From: Kaistella treverensis
GTDB lineage: Bacteria > Bacteroidota > Bacteroidia > Flavobacteriales > Weeksellaceae
Direction of reading: 5' to 3'
Length of the DNA stretch: 64,000 nt
Assembly: GCF_900114045.1 (NCBI RefSeq)
Contig: NZ_FORQ01000002.1
Span: forward strand, 248,001 to 312,000
Shown: in pieces, positions 53,979 through 62,367 of the stretch
Numbering within the stretch: the stretch's first letter is position 1
Layout: each line of letters begins with the position of its first letter
The notes under the pieces: model-generated
The model's database searches: none
Told to the model about the DNA's origin: nothing
Seen by the model: the letters and a program-made list of their open reading frames with translations, nothing else
Program-made: the position numbers and the translations under genes

Positions 53979-54010
53979 AAATGGAAAAATTTGCCGGTTT
54001 AGCCGGTTAT
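53979..54010 (-). repeat. Dispersed TAAAA-loop element upstream of tsaB
   Basis: Leftward ACCGGCTAAACCGGCAAA followed by TTTTTCC, ATTTTAAA. It fills the 34-bp gap between the SDR stop and the tsaB ATG. Confidence 0.45.
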
Positions 54011-54756
54011 TTTCTGTGAATGGTTCTTGGTTCGCTTTGCGCTGCCGGGAAAATAGTAAGGTCGGAAATGCTGACATGTTTCGGTGCATTAATGCAATAG
54101 GAAATGGCATCGGCGATATCAGCGGCTTTTAAAGCATCGTAACCCGCGTAAACGGTTTTCGCACGCGCTTCATCACCTTTAAAACGAACGTTCGAAAAAT
54201 CGGTTTCTACAGCGCCAGGCTGGATGTTGGTGACCTTAATTCCATGTTCCGTAAGCTCAAGCCGCATACCTTCAGAAATTACGTCAACCGCCTTTTTTGA
54301 AGCGCAGTACACCACACCATTTGCATAGGTTTGCCGCGCAGCAACCGAGGAAATGTTCACAATGTGACCCGAATTGCGTTTGATCATGCCGGGAATAATC
54401 ATTTTAGAAACGTATAAAAGTCCTTTTACATTACCGTCAATCATGGCGTCCCAATCATCCGTATCGCCTGCTGCTAATGAATCTAAACCATGTGCATTTC
54501 CAGCGTTGTTTACTAAAACGTCGATATTTCTCCAGTCTTCAGGTAAGATTTCGAAAGCGCTTTCAACTTCTGGTAAAAACTTTTGGTCAAAGTTTAAACT
54601 AAAAACTTCGGTAAACTGCGAAAGTTTATGTTTAACCTGATCTAAAACTTCGGTTCTGCGTCCGCAGATAATCAGTCGGAAACCCTGTTGTGCAAAAAGT
54701 TCTGCGGTGGCTTTTCCAATTCCGGAAGTTGCCCCGGTGATTAAGGCTGTTTTCAT
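54007..54756 (-). CDS. Short-chain dehydrogenase/reductase (YdfG-like)
   Basis: A 249-residue NAD(P)-dependent oxidoreductase. It shows GATSGIGKATA (cofactor loop, residues 7-17), VNNAGNAHG (about 86), the catalytic Ser in NISSVAARQTYANG and YCASKK (Tyr and Lys, about 152-157). The CGRRTEVL at about residue 31 favours NADPH. Overall it resembles the YdfG class acting on serine and 3-hydroxy acids, but the substrate is not certain. It lies 11 bp after the yraN gene. Confidence 0.88.
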   Translation of the reverse strand: MKTALITGATSGIGKATAELFAQQGFRLIICGRRTEVLDQVKHKLSQFTEVFSLNFDQKFLPEVESAFEILPEDWRNIDVLVNNAGNAHGLDSLAAGDTDDWDAMIDGNVKGLLYVSKMIIPGMIKRNSGHIVNISSVAARQTYANGVVYCASKKAVDVISEGMRLELTEHGIKVTNIQPGAVETDFSNVRFKGDEARAKTVYAGYDALKAADIADAISYCINAPKHVSISDLTIFPAAQSEPRTIHRK

Positions 54757-54767
54757 TTTAATATATT

Positions 54768-55139
54768 TTAATTCGCATCAAAGCTTTGAAAAGCATCTTC
54801 CAAATGCGTGATTTTTAATTTTCCGGTGTCATCGGGTAGAACGGTGATGATATCGAAACGGACTTCCTGCGAAATATTATTCTGCTTCAAATAATGATCT
54901 GCCGCTAAAACGAGCAGTTTTATCTTGGTTTTTGTAACCGCTTCTTCCGGCGCCATAAAAATATCTGTGCCGCGTGCTTTTACTTCAACTACGATAATCT
55001 GGTTCTGAAATTCCGCAATAATATCGATTTCGGCACGTTGGTAGCGAAAATTTTTTTGGAGAATTTTATAGCCTTTTTCCACCAAAAAATCTGCTGCTAA
55101 TTCTTCCGCGAGAGTACCAAAATCATTATGCTCTGCCAT
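54768..55139 (-). CDS. YraN/UPF0102-family putative nuclease-fold protein
   Basis: A 123-residue protein of the UPF0102 family, related in fold to restriction-endonuclease-like enzymes. The motif LAADFLVEKGYKILQKNFRY leads into EIDIIAEFQNQIIVVEVKAR, with Asp and Glu-x-Lys in the expected positions. Its function is not established. It is in a tight leftward run, with a 2-bp gap to the S66 peptidase gene. Confidence 0.9.
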   Translation of the reverse strand: MAEHNDFGTLAEELAADFLVEKGYKILQKNFRYQRAEIDIIAEFQNQIIVVEVKARGTDIFMAPEEAVTKTKIKLLVLAADHYLKQNNISQEVRFDIITVLPDDTGKLKITHLEDAFQSFDAN

Positions 55140-55141
55140 TT

Positions 55142-56071
55142 TTAAAATTGAACCATTACGTTATCTGAAACTTCCATTTTTACCGGAGCGCCAATTATCA
55201 GCGGCTTATTGTTGAAAATATGTCCGTTTGGAAAACCGAAAATAACCGGGAAATCATATTTTTTCAGCCGCTCAGAAATGATTTGGCAGGCAAATTCGTC
55301 AAAGCTTTCTTCGTAGTTTTTGTTCTCTTTTTCTTCGCCCATATTGATCATTCCGCCAACTATTAATCCTTTGATTTTGCGAAAAACGCCTGCGAGTTCC
55401 AGGCTCATCAGCATCCGGTCCAGTGCGTAAAATTTCTCGCCAATATCTTCGATAAACAGGATTTTATTTTTGAATTTAAAAGAGTAGGGTGTGCCCAGCA
55501 AAGCATAGATCAGCGCCAGATTTCCACCGACGAGCTGACCCTCCGCGCTTCCGTTTTTGTTCAACAAATGCTTTTCAACATTGTAAAAAGGCTTTTCACC
55601 TTGCATGATGTCAAAAACTAAATCATAACTATCTTCCGAAACGCCAAAACTCGAAGTTTTGATGGTTTGCCCGTGAATTGAAGCAAAATTATTCTTTAAT
55701 AAATAGCTCTGGATGGCGGTATTGTCTGAATAACCGATATACCATTTCGGATATTTTTTAAATTTCGAAAATTTGAGATGCTGAAGCAAATGCTGGCTTC
55801 CATAGCCGCCGCGCGACGCCCAAATTGCTGAGATTTCATCATCATTCAGCGCCCAGTTTAAATCTGAAATCCGTTCTTTTTCGGTGCCCGCGTAATTGTA
55901 TCCGTGATTGTATTTGGTGAAAATATATTTTCCTACAACCGGCTCGAAACCTTTTTCCCGAATTAAAGCCATTCCTTTTTGGAGTTGATCTTCGGTGACC
56001 ATTCCTGCGGGAGAGATTAGGGCAATTTTAGCCCCTTGTTCGATGTTTTTTGGAAAAATAACTTTTTTCAT
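55142..56071 (-). CDS. S66-family LD-carboxypeptidase
   Basis: Predicted to trim the terminal D-alanine from tetrapeptides of recycled or mature peptidoglycan. The nucleophile is Ser115 in WYIGYSDNTAIQ; ASRGGYGSQHLL (about 85-96) precedes it, FIEDIGEKFY carries the Glu, and a C-terminal GFPNGHIFN the His. The 309-residue length is right; no signal peptide, so probably cytoplasmic. It overlaps the LysE-type gene by 4 bp. Confidence 0.92.
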   Translation of the reverse strand: MKKVIFPKNIEQGAKIALISPAGMVTEDQLQKGMALIREKGFEPVVGKYIFTKYNHGYNYAGTEKERISDLNWALNDDEISAIWASRGGYGSQHLLQHLKFSKFKKYPKWYIGYSDNTAIQSYLLKNNFASIHGQTIKTSSFGVSEDSYDLVFDIMQGEKPFYNVEKHLLNKNGSAEGQLVGGNLALIYALLGTPYSFKFKNKILFIEDIGEKFYALDRMLMSLELAGVFRKIKGLIVGGMINMGEEKENKNYEESFDEFACQIISERLKKYDFPVIFGFPNGHIFNNKPLIIGAPVKMEVSDNVMVQF

Positions 56072-56751
56072 GGCTTTAAAATTTTTTTTTCAGTACGCTC
56101 TGCTTCTTCTAATTTACGGTCGAAGGAATTGAATTTTTTAAAGCTTTGAAGAAAAATAACAAAACTAAAAGCAATTAAAATAAACCCGACAGCCCGGCGA
56201 ATTTTATTTGCTAAAAGCTGTGTGAGTTTATCATGAAAAATCTTCGCTAAATAAATTTTAAACAAATCAATTACCAAATACGTCGCGACAACAAGTGCCA
56301 TATAGAACAGAAATTCTGCAGTTTCCGGATAAGCGTTTCGCACAGAAATGACCGTTACCAGCCAGAAAAGCACAACGCCAATATTCAAAATATTAAAGAA
56401 AAAGCCGTTAAAAAATGTTTTAAAATAGTTTTGGTTAATCAGTTTTTCTTCACCTGCGAGGTGCATTTTGGTTTTCGAAACAATCATGTACAATGCGTAA
56501 ATGAAAACGACGAAGGCGGTAATGCGGTAAAAACCCGGATGCTTATCAATGATTTCTACGAGGTCACCGCTGGCAAAATAAGACGCTACAATACAAATAA
56601 TATCGGCTACAACAACACCTAAATCCAAGGTTATCGCATGTTTTGGACCGCGCGAAAAACTGGTTTCAATAAGCAGGAAAAAAATCGGGCCGATGAAAAC
56701 CAGACTGAGCATAATACCGAGACCAACCGCTGAAAGAATGAGTTCTAACAT
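56068..56751 (-). CDS. LysE-family translocator
   Basis: A 227-residue inner-membrane protein with about six membrane segments and the LysE/RhtB start SAVGLGIMLSLVFIGPIFFL, including the family's GP dipeptide. It would export amino acids or related small molecules; the substrate is unknown. The C-terminus is charged and cytosolic. It overlaps the S66 peptidase gene and lies 52 bp after rnr. Confidence 0.88.
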   Translation of the reverse strand: MLELILSAVGLGIMLSLVFIGPIFFLLIETSFSRGPKHAITLDLGVVVADIICIVASYFASGDLVEIIDKHPGFYRITAFVVFIYALYMIVSKTKMHLAGEEKLINQNYFKTFFNGFFFNILNIGVVLFWLVTVISVRNAYPETAEFLFYMALVVATYLVIDLFKIYLAKIFHDKLTQLLANKIRRAVGFILIAFSFVIFLQSFKKFNSFDRKLEEAERTEKKILKP

Positions 56752-56803
56752 TAATTTTTATTCAGGAAAAGACAGGATTTTTTGGAAATTAAAAATGGAT
56801 TTT

Positions 56804-58969
56804 TTAAGAGTTCTGCGGTTCAACAATTTTAAAATCCAGCTGTTTCTGGATAAGATTCGCTTTCATTACTTTAATAGTAACCTTGTCACCAAGTTGGTAT
56901 TGATTTCCAGTTCGGCTGCCTTGAACCAAGTGGTTTTTAGCATCATAACTGTAAGAATCGTCCATTAGATCGCGTAATTTTATCAGGCCTTCAGCACCAT
57001 TTTCCGGAATTTGAACCCAGAAACCAAAATCTGCAACACCAGAAATAACACCGGTAAATTCTTCACCAATATGTTTTTCCATAAATTTCACCTGCATGAA
57101 TTTAATCGAATCTCGTTCTGCATCCGCTGCAAGTCTTTCCATTGAGCTGCAATGCTTGGATTTTACTTCGTATTCCTCTTTATGTGGTGATTTTCCACCA
57201 TCTAAATAATGCTGAAGCAAGCGGTGCGCAATTAAATCGGGATATCGACGAATCGGTGAGGTAAAATGTGAGTAATATTCGAAGCCTAAACCGTAATGTC
57301 CGATAGGATTGGTAGAGTAGACGGCTTTGCTCATCGAACGCATGGCAAGGGTTTCAATCATATTTTCTTCACCTTTACCTTGAACTTCTTTCAATAAATT
57401 ATTGAGCGATTCGGCCACTTTTTTGGTATTTGCCAAATTCATTTTATAGCCGAAAGTTCCGACAAAATCGCGGAGTGCTTCCAGTTTGGCCGGATCCGGA
57501 TCGTCGTGAATTCTGTAAATAAAGGTATTTCCGGTTGGTTCACCACGCCGGTTCAGCGAAACAAATTCTGAAACTTTTCGGTTCGCAAGCAGCATAAATT
57601 CTTCGATAAGATGGTTGGAATCTTTGCTGACTTTGAAATAAACGCCAATGGGTTCGTTATTTTCATCCAGATTAAAGCGGACTTCACTTCTGTCAAATGT
57701 AATAGCACCATTGTCAATCCGTTCTTTACGAAGAATTTTTGCTAAGCGGTCTAAAACCAAAATTTCTTCCGCCAATTCTCCCTCTTTTTTCTCAATTCTT
57801 TCCTGTGCTTCTTCGTAAGCAAACCTTCGGTCGGAATGAATTACCGTGCGGCCAAACCATTCTTTTTTAACTTCAGCATCATCAGTAATTTCGAAGACGG
57901 CGGAAAAAGTATATTTATCCTCGTTCGGACGCAAGGAACAAACGTCGTTACTTAAAACTTCCGGTAACATCGGAACCACGCGATCTACAAGATATACCGA
58001 AGTTGCGCGGTCATAAGCTTCATCATCGATCAAAGTTCCGGGCACCACATAATGCGAAACATCGGCGATGTGAACACCGATTTCCCAGTTGCCGTTTTCA
58101 AGCTTTTGAATTGATAAAGCGTCGTCAAAATCTTTTGCATCTTTCGGATCGATGGTGAAAGTGCAGATATCGCGCATATCACGGCGCTTTGCAACTTCTT
58201 CATGTCTGATACTGCGGTCCAGATTACTGGCTTCATTTTCAACATCTTCAGGGAAAGTGTAGGGTAGACCGTACTCAGCCAGTATCGAGTGAATTTCGGT
58301 TTCGTGTTCGCCTGGCGCACCCAAAACTTTAATGATTTCACCTTCGGGATTTTTCTCACCTTGTTTCCAATCGGTCATTTTTACCACAACCTTATCACCA
58401 TCCTGGGCGCCACCAATTTTTCCTTTCGGAACAAAAATATCGGTATTTATCCGCTTTTTATCGCCAACAACAAAACCAAAATCTTTATGTTTTATAAACT
58501 GAAAAGTTCCGACAAATTCGGAACGGCTGCGCTCCAGCACTTCAAGTACAGAACCTTCGATCTTGCGGCCTTTAAAATGATACGTTACAATAAGAACCGT
58601 ATCACCCTGTAAAGCATCTTTTACGTTTTTTGAATGCACGAAAATATCATCCTCTAAGCCTTCAACTTTTACATAGGCATTTCCGGTTTGGTTAAAATCG
58701 ATAATTCCGGTCAAAGTTTCTTCAATTTTTAAATTGATGATGTACTTTCCTTTTTCCACCTCCTTGATGCGCTGCACACTCAGCAGCTGATGCAGCGCCT
58801 GAATAACCAATTCACGCTGGCGCGGGTTTTTGTAATCAATACCATCCGAAATCTGCTTATAATTATAGATTTTGGTAGAATTGTGGTTCATAAACTTTAA
58901 AATCAGGCGACCGATTTCCTGTAATTTATGATCGTTTTTAGCGGAAATATATTTCTTTTTTCTTGGCAT
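56804..58969 (-). CDS. rnr: Ribonuclease R
   Basis: Processive 3'-to-5' exoribonuclease for structured RNA. The 721-residue protein has N-terminal cold-shock/OB domains (about residues 60-220, including GNAYVKVEGLEDDIFVHSKN), the RNB catalytic domain with DPKDAKDFDDALS (about 276-288, acidic metal ligands) and a C-terminal S1 domain (GEEFTGVISGVADFGFWVQI, about 636-655). Start and length are normal. It lies 25 bp downstream of rpiB. Confidence 0.96.
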   Translation of the reverse strand: MPRKKKYISAKNDHKLQEIGRLILKFMNHNSTKIYNYKQISDGIDYKNPRQRELVIQALHQLLSVQRIKEVEKGKYIINLKIEETLTGIIDFNQTGNAYVKVEGLEDDIFVHSKNVKDALQGDTVLIVTYHFKGRKIEGSVLEVLERSRSEFVGTFQFIKHKDFGFVVGDKKRINTDIFVPKGKIGGAQDGDKVVVKMTDWKQGEKNPEGEIIKVLGAPGEHETEIHSILAEYGLPYTFPEDVENEASNLDRSIRHEEVAKRRDMRDICTFTIDPKDAKDFDDALSIQKLENGNWEIGVHIADVSHYVVPGTLIDDEAYDRATSVYLVDRVVPMLPEVLSNDVCSLRPNEDKYTFSAVFEITDDAEVKKEWFGRTVIHSDRRFAYEEAQERIEKKEGELAEEILVLDRLAKILRKERIDNGAITFDRSEVRFNLDENNEPIGVYFKVSKDSNHLIEEFMLLANRKVSEFVSLNRRGEPTGNTFIYRIHDDPDPAKLEALRDFVGTFGYKMNLANTKKVAESLNNLLKEVQGKGEENMIETLAMRSMSKAVYSTNPIGHYGLGFEYYSHFTSPIRRYPDLIAHRLLQHYLDGGKSPHKEEYEVKSKHCSSMERLAADAERDSIKFMQVKFMEKHIGEEFTGVISGVADFGFWVQIPENGAEGLIKLRDLMDDSYSYDAKNHLVQGSRTGNQYQLGDKVTIKVMKANLIQKQLDFKIVEPQNS

Positions 58970-58994
58970 CTAGTTTATTTTTATGTGTTTAAAT

Positions 58995-59426
58995 TTAGCA
59001 AACGCTGATTTTACCAACGCGGTTCTGATGTCTTCCACCTTCAAATTCCGAAGTAAGGAACTTTTCTACAATTTCCACAGCAAGTTCGCTGGCTATAAAT
59101 CTAGCTGGGATGGAAATCATATTCGCATTATTATGTTTGCGGGCTAAATCAGCCAGTTCCGGCATCCAGCACAGCGCGCAGCGAATTTTCTGGTGCTTGT
59201 TTGCGGTAATCTGTACGCCGTTACCACTACCGCAAATCAGGATTCCAAATTCGTTCTTACCATCTGCTACAGAATTTGCAGCAGGATGCACAAAATCCGG
59301 GTAATCAACGGAATCTTCAGAAAATGTACCAAAATCTTCAACTTCGTATGATCCCGCCAGATGTTGCTTAATGATCTCTTTATACTTAAAACCTGCGTGG
59401 TCACACGCAATTGCTATTTTCTTCAT
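58995..59426 (-). CDS. rpiB: Ribose-5-phosphate isomerase B
   Basis: Interconverts ribose 5-phosphate and ribulose 5-phosphate. The 143-residue RpiB/LacAB-fold protein has ACDHAGFKYKE at its start, the catalytic Cys and phosphate loop in ILICGSGNGVQITANK (about 63-78), and ALCWMPELADLARKHNNANM. A -7 box 34 nt upstream fits it being the first gene of the leftward cluster running down to tsaB. Confidence 0.96.
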   Translation of the reverse strand: MKKIAIACDHAGFKYKEIIKQHLAGSYEVEDFGTFSEDSVDYPDFVHPAANSVADGKNEFGILICGSGNGVQITANKHQKIRCALCWMPELADLARKHNNANMISIPARFIASELAVEIVEKFLTSEFEGGRHQNRVGKISVC

Positions 59427-59459
59427 GATTTATATATTGAGGTTGGTGTAGAATAAACA

Positions 59460-59467
59460 CAAATTTA
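59460..59467 (-). promoter_or_regulatory. -7 box of rpiB
   Basis: Leftward TAAATTTG matches TANNTTTG, 34 nt before the rpiB ATG. Confidence 0.55.
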
Positions 59468-59554
59468 AGATTAAAAATATTAATATATTTTGCGAGGAAC
59501 ATTAATTTACGGCACGGTAATTTCTGTGTTTTCCGCTTTTTTAACAATCTCGGA

Positions 59555-59805
59555 AAACTTGTGGATTAAGTTTCTAATTGGTGTTAATAACTTTCGAAAA
59601 AGAAGTCTTTCGTAATCCAGAAAATTTGATATTGGTAAAAATCCGCGAACAATTGAATTTTAAATTTCAATTTTTTACTGAGGTCTTCAGCGGGAGTTTT
59701 CAATAAAATATTTGTTCATAAAGAGGTAAATTTTATCTTATTAACAAACGTTGATAAAATTTATAATGTATTATAAATCAGATATTAAAAATGTTGATAA
59801 GTACA
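59555..59805. other. Candidate replication-origin spacer with DnaA-box-like sites
   Basis: The 592-bp rpiB-pgk gap has no gene. It holds five near-matches to the DnaA box TTATCCACA in either orientation: TTGTGGATTAA (59559-59569), TGTTAATAA (59582-59590), TTATTAACA (59738-59746), CGTTGATAA (59749-59757) and TGTTGATAA (59792-59800). The last three lie in a very AT-rich stretch (about 59700-59800). A parS site lies 2.5 kb away and mnmG is nearby, which fits an origin, but none of the boxes is perfect. Confidence 0.45.
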
Positions 59806-59986
59806 CCAGCAACTCCATAGACTATGTGACTAAATTCTTTAGTAAAAGTTCTCCGCAAAGCCGTAACCTACAACAACACTATTCATATTCTTTATTTATA
59901 AAAAAGAATTTACTGTTGAGAAAATGAATGAAAGGGTTTTGTGGAATTTAAAAATCAAAATAATTTCCAGACGAGGGAATTAATCT

Positions 59987-59994
59987 TACATTTG
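59987..59994 (+). promoter_or_regulatory. -7 box of pgk
   Basis: TACATTTG matches TANNTTTG, 24 bp before the ATG at 60019. It lies inside the longer open frame, ruling out the upstream start. Confidence 0.65.
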
Positions 59995-60018
59995 TTAAAC
60001 TTAAAAACCGGGATTTTT

Positions 60019-61209
60019 ATGAAAACAATTAACGATTTTAACTTTAAAGAAAAAAAGGCTCTGGTACGGGTGGATTTCAATGTTCCGCAAAGCGCTGACT
60101 TAAAAGTTACCGATAACACCAGAATTCAAGCTGTAAAACCGACAATTGAAAAGATTTTAAACGACGGTGGTTCTGTTATTTTGCTTTCACATCTCGGTCG
60201 GCCAAAAGGTAAGTTCTGTGAAGAATTTTCGATGAAAAATCTCATTCCGGAAATTGAAGAAGTTTTCGGTAAAACCGTAAAGTTTTGTGAGGATTGTATG
60301 AGCGAAGATGCGCAAAAAATGACCAATGATCTGAAAGACGGAGAAATTTTAATTTTAGAAAATGTTCGTTTTTATGAGCAGGAAGAAAACGGTGATGTAG
60401 AATTTGCTAAAAAATTAGCTTCGTATGCCGATGCTTTTGTAAACGATGCCTTCGGAACCGCACACCGCGAGCATGCTTCTACCGCTGTAATCGCACAGTT
60501 TTTCCCTTCAACTAAATTTTTCGGTTTATTGATGGCGAAAGAATTAGAAGCGATTGATAAAGTGCTGAAAACTGGCAAAAAGCCTGTTTTAGCAATTTTG
60601 GGTGGTTCAAAAGTTTCGTCAAAAATTACTATAATTGAAAATATTCTTCCAGCTGTAGATCATCTGATTATTGGCGGCGGCATGGCTTTTACTTTCATTA
60701 AAGCACTCGGTGGTGAAGTTGGTAATTCCATAGTAGAGGAGGATAAACTTGGTTTAGCGCTTGAAATTTTAGAAAAAGCAAAACGGCTGAATGTTGATGT
60801 ACATCTGCCGGTAGATGTGATTATGGCTGATGAATTCAATAATGACGCAGATACAAAAGAAGTAGATATTTATGATATTGAACCTGGTTGGATGGGCTTG
60901 GATGCTGGTACCAAATCCCGTTTGTTATTCAATGACGTGGTGATGAAATGCCGGACAATCTTATGGAACGGTCCGATAGGAGTTTTTGAAATGCCAAATT
61001 TTGCTTCTGGAACTATATCTTTAGGTGACAGCATTGCAGAAGCAACGAAATTAGGTGCATTTTCATTAGTTGGTGGTGGCGATAGTGTGGCTTTTGTTAA
61101 AAAGTTTGGTTACGAAGATAAAGTGAGTTACGTTTCCACCGGCGGTGGAGCAATGCTGGAAAGTTTGGAAGGCAAAGAGCTTCCCGGAGTAAAAGCGATT
61201 AACCAATAA
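60019..61209 (+). CDS. pgk: Phosphoglycerate kinase
   Basis: Glycolytic and gluconeogenic transfer of phosphate between 1,3-bisphosphoglycerate and ADP. From ATG 60019 it is 396 residues, the usual size; a GTG 26 codons upstream is excluded by the -7 box. Signatures: KKALVRVDFNVPQ (about 13-25), LLSHLGRPKGK (about 56), VNDAFGTAHREHAS (about 142-155), ILGGSKVSSKI, WNGPIGVFE (about 317) and VGGGDSVAFVKKFG in the nucleotide domain. It is a single-gene unit followed by a perfect terminator. Confidence 0.97.
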   Translation: MKTINDFNFKEKKALVRVDFNVPQSADLKVTDNTRIQAVKPTIEKILNDGGSVILLSHLGRPKGKFCEEFSMKNLIPEIEEVFGKTVKFCEDCMSEDAQKMTNDLKDGEILILENVRFYEQEENGDVEFAKKLASYADAFVNDAFGTAHREHASTAVIAQFFPSTKFFGLLMAKELEAIDKVLKTGKKPVLAILGGSKVSSKITIIENILPAVDHLIIGGGMAFTFIKALGGEVGNSIVEEDKLGLALEILEKAKRLNVDVHLPVDVIMADEFNNDADTKEVDIYDIEPGWMGLDAGTKSRLLFNDVVMKCRTILWNGPIGVFEMPNFASGTISLGDSIAEATKLGAFSLVGGGDSVAFVKKFGYEDKVSYVSTGGGAMLESLEGKELPGVKAINQ

Positions 61210-61222
61210 AGTATAATTATAA

Positions 61223-61256
61223 AAATTTCCTGCTAAAGCAGGAAATTTTTTCATTT
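61223..61256 (+). terminator. Terminator of pgk, first element of a triplet
   Basis: Perfect 11-bp stem AAATTTCCTGC (61223-61233) with GCAGGAAATTT (61238-61248), TAAA loop, then T-run. Confidence 0.9.
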
Positions 61257-61490
61257 TGAAAAACTACAGTTAATAAATTGAGTTTTTGCTTTTTAGTAAA
61301 GTTAAATTTGCTTCAATTACATCAAAATAAAATATCCTGCTAAAACAGGATATTTTTCACTTTTGAAAAACTACGTTGAAATTCTGAAGTTCCTGATTGG
61401 TAAAATTTAACTTCCTTTAATTATCAAAAAATTTCCTGTTAAAACGAGCTTTTTTTTTGTTTTTGCAAAAATTTGGTTGAATTGGTCAAA
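61223..61490 (+). repeat. Three tandem copies of the TAAAA-loop element
   Basis: The 316-bp pgk-methyltransferase gap has no gene. Three units begin near 61225, 61331 and 61433: TTTCCTGCTAAAGCAGGAAA, then ATATCCTGCTAAAACAGGAT, then a degenerate TTTCCTGTTAAAACGAGC. The first two are followed by a T-run and TTTTGAAAAACTAC; the third by a longer T-run and TTTTTGCAAAAA. Spacing is about 105 bp. Confidence 0.75.
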
Positions 61491-61525
61491 AATTGACCTT
61501 TATAAATACCTCAAAAATTAAATAA

Positions 61526-62344
61526 CTATTTTTTTTCGATTATGTATATCAAACTGGAATATTCTCCGGTTTTTGATGCCTTAAAATTGGAAATCGTTCC
61601 GTAAACCAGTCCTTTTAACCAAAAAATCGGTGATTTTTTATATTTTTCGCTCAATGCTGAAATATAATACGCGTCGAGTAGGAGTGGTTTAATTTTTTTC
61701 ACTTTCCATTTTTCACTGGTCATAAGTTCTAACATTCCATTTTTTGAGAAATGAAATATATGTCGCGGGACATCATAAGCTGCCCAAAACTCTTTATATT
61801 TTTTTGCATCGTGAGACGTGGGATTTGGTACAGCTATTATTAGTTTTCCGTTTGCGGAAAGTTTGTGATAAAATATATCCAGAATTTCCTGCTGATTTTC
61901 TATGTGCTCAAAAACATGCCACAGCGTAATTGCATCTAATGAATTGTTTTCAACTTCCTCTAAGGTTGAAATAAACTTACCGGAAGATACCTTTTTTTGT
62001 GCAAAACTTCTGGCTGTTTCATTTGGTTCAAAGCCATAAATTTTTAAGTTTCCTTCGATTTTTTTTAAAAATTCACCCGCACCACAACCATAATCTAAAA
62101 CACTTGAACCAATTTTTACCTGCTCCAGAAGTATTTTTTTTTTGTAATCTAAATTAAAGTTTTGCAGAAATTTGTAAACTTTTTCTTTTAAACTGCCGGA
62201 ATCCTGATGATGAGATATATAATTTTCACTTTGGTAGTATTTAGAAAGATCTTTTGGAACTAGATGTGTTTTCCAAATACCCGGAATTTCAGTTTCTTTT
62301 AGCTCAAAGGTTTCTTGTGTAAGAAAATGATCTTTTATTTTCAT
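61526..62344 (-). CDS. Class I SAM-dependent methyltransferase
   Basis: A 272-residue protein with SAM-binding motif VLDYGCGAGEFLKKI (about 80-94) and the post-motif LWHVFEHIENQQEIL (about 143), which is the layout of the UbiE/Methyltransf_23 type. The upstream GTG at 62359 lies inside the parS palindrome, so ATG 62344 (MKIKDHFLTQETF) is preferred. The N-terminal ~70 residues do not match a domain I know. Substrate not known. Confidence 0.85.
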   Translation of the reverse strand: MKIKDHFLTQETFELKETEIPGIWKTHLVPKDLSKYYQSENYISHHQDSGSLKEKVYKFLQNFNLDYKKKILLEQVKIGSSVLDYGCGAGEFLKKIEGNLKIYGFEPNETARSFAQKKVSSGKFISTLEEVENNSLDAITLWHVFEHIENQQEILDIFYHKLSANGKLIIAVPNPTSHDAKKYKEFWAAYDVPRHIFHFSKNGMLELMTSEKWKVKKIKPLLLDAYYISALSEKYKKSPIFWLKGLVYGTISNFKASKTGEYSSLIYIIEKK

Positions 62345-62351
62345 TATATAT

Positions 62352-62367
62352 TGTTTCACGTGAAACG
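62352..62367. promoter_or_regulatory. parS centromere-like site
   Basis: TGTTTCACGTGAAACG matches the 16-bp ParB-binding consensus TGTTTCACGTGAAACA at 15 positions, with a perfect 14-bp palindromic core. It fits exactly in the 23-bp gap between the methyltransferase start and the mnmG stop. parS sites cluster near replication origins. Confidence 0.85.

Noticed and set aside
59941-60018. GTG start 26 codons upstream of pgk
   Set aside because: A -7 box lies within this stretch, and the extension makes the protein longer than the family norm.
62345-62359. GTG start five codons upstream for the methyltransferase
   Set aside because: It falls in the parS palindrome, and a regular ATG at 62344 is available.
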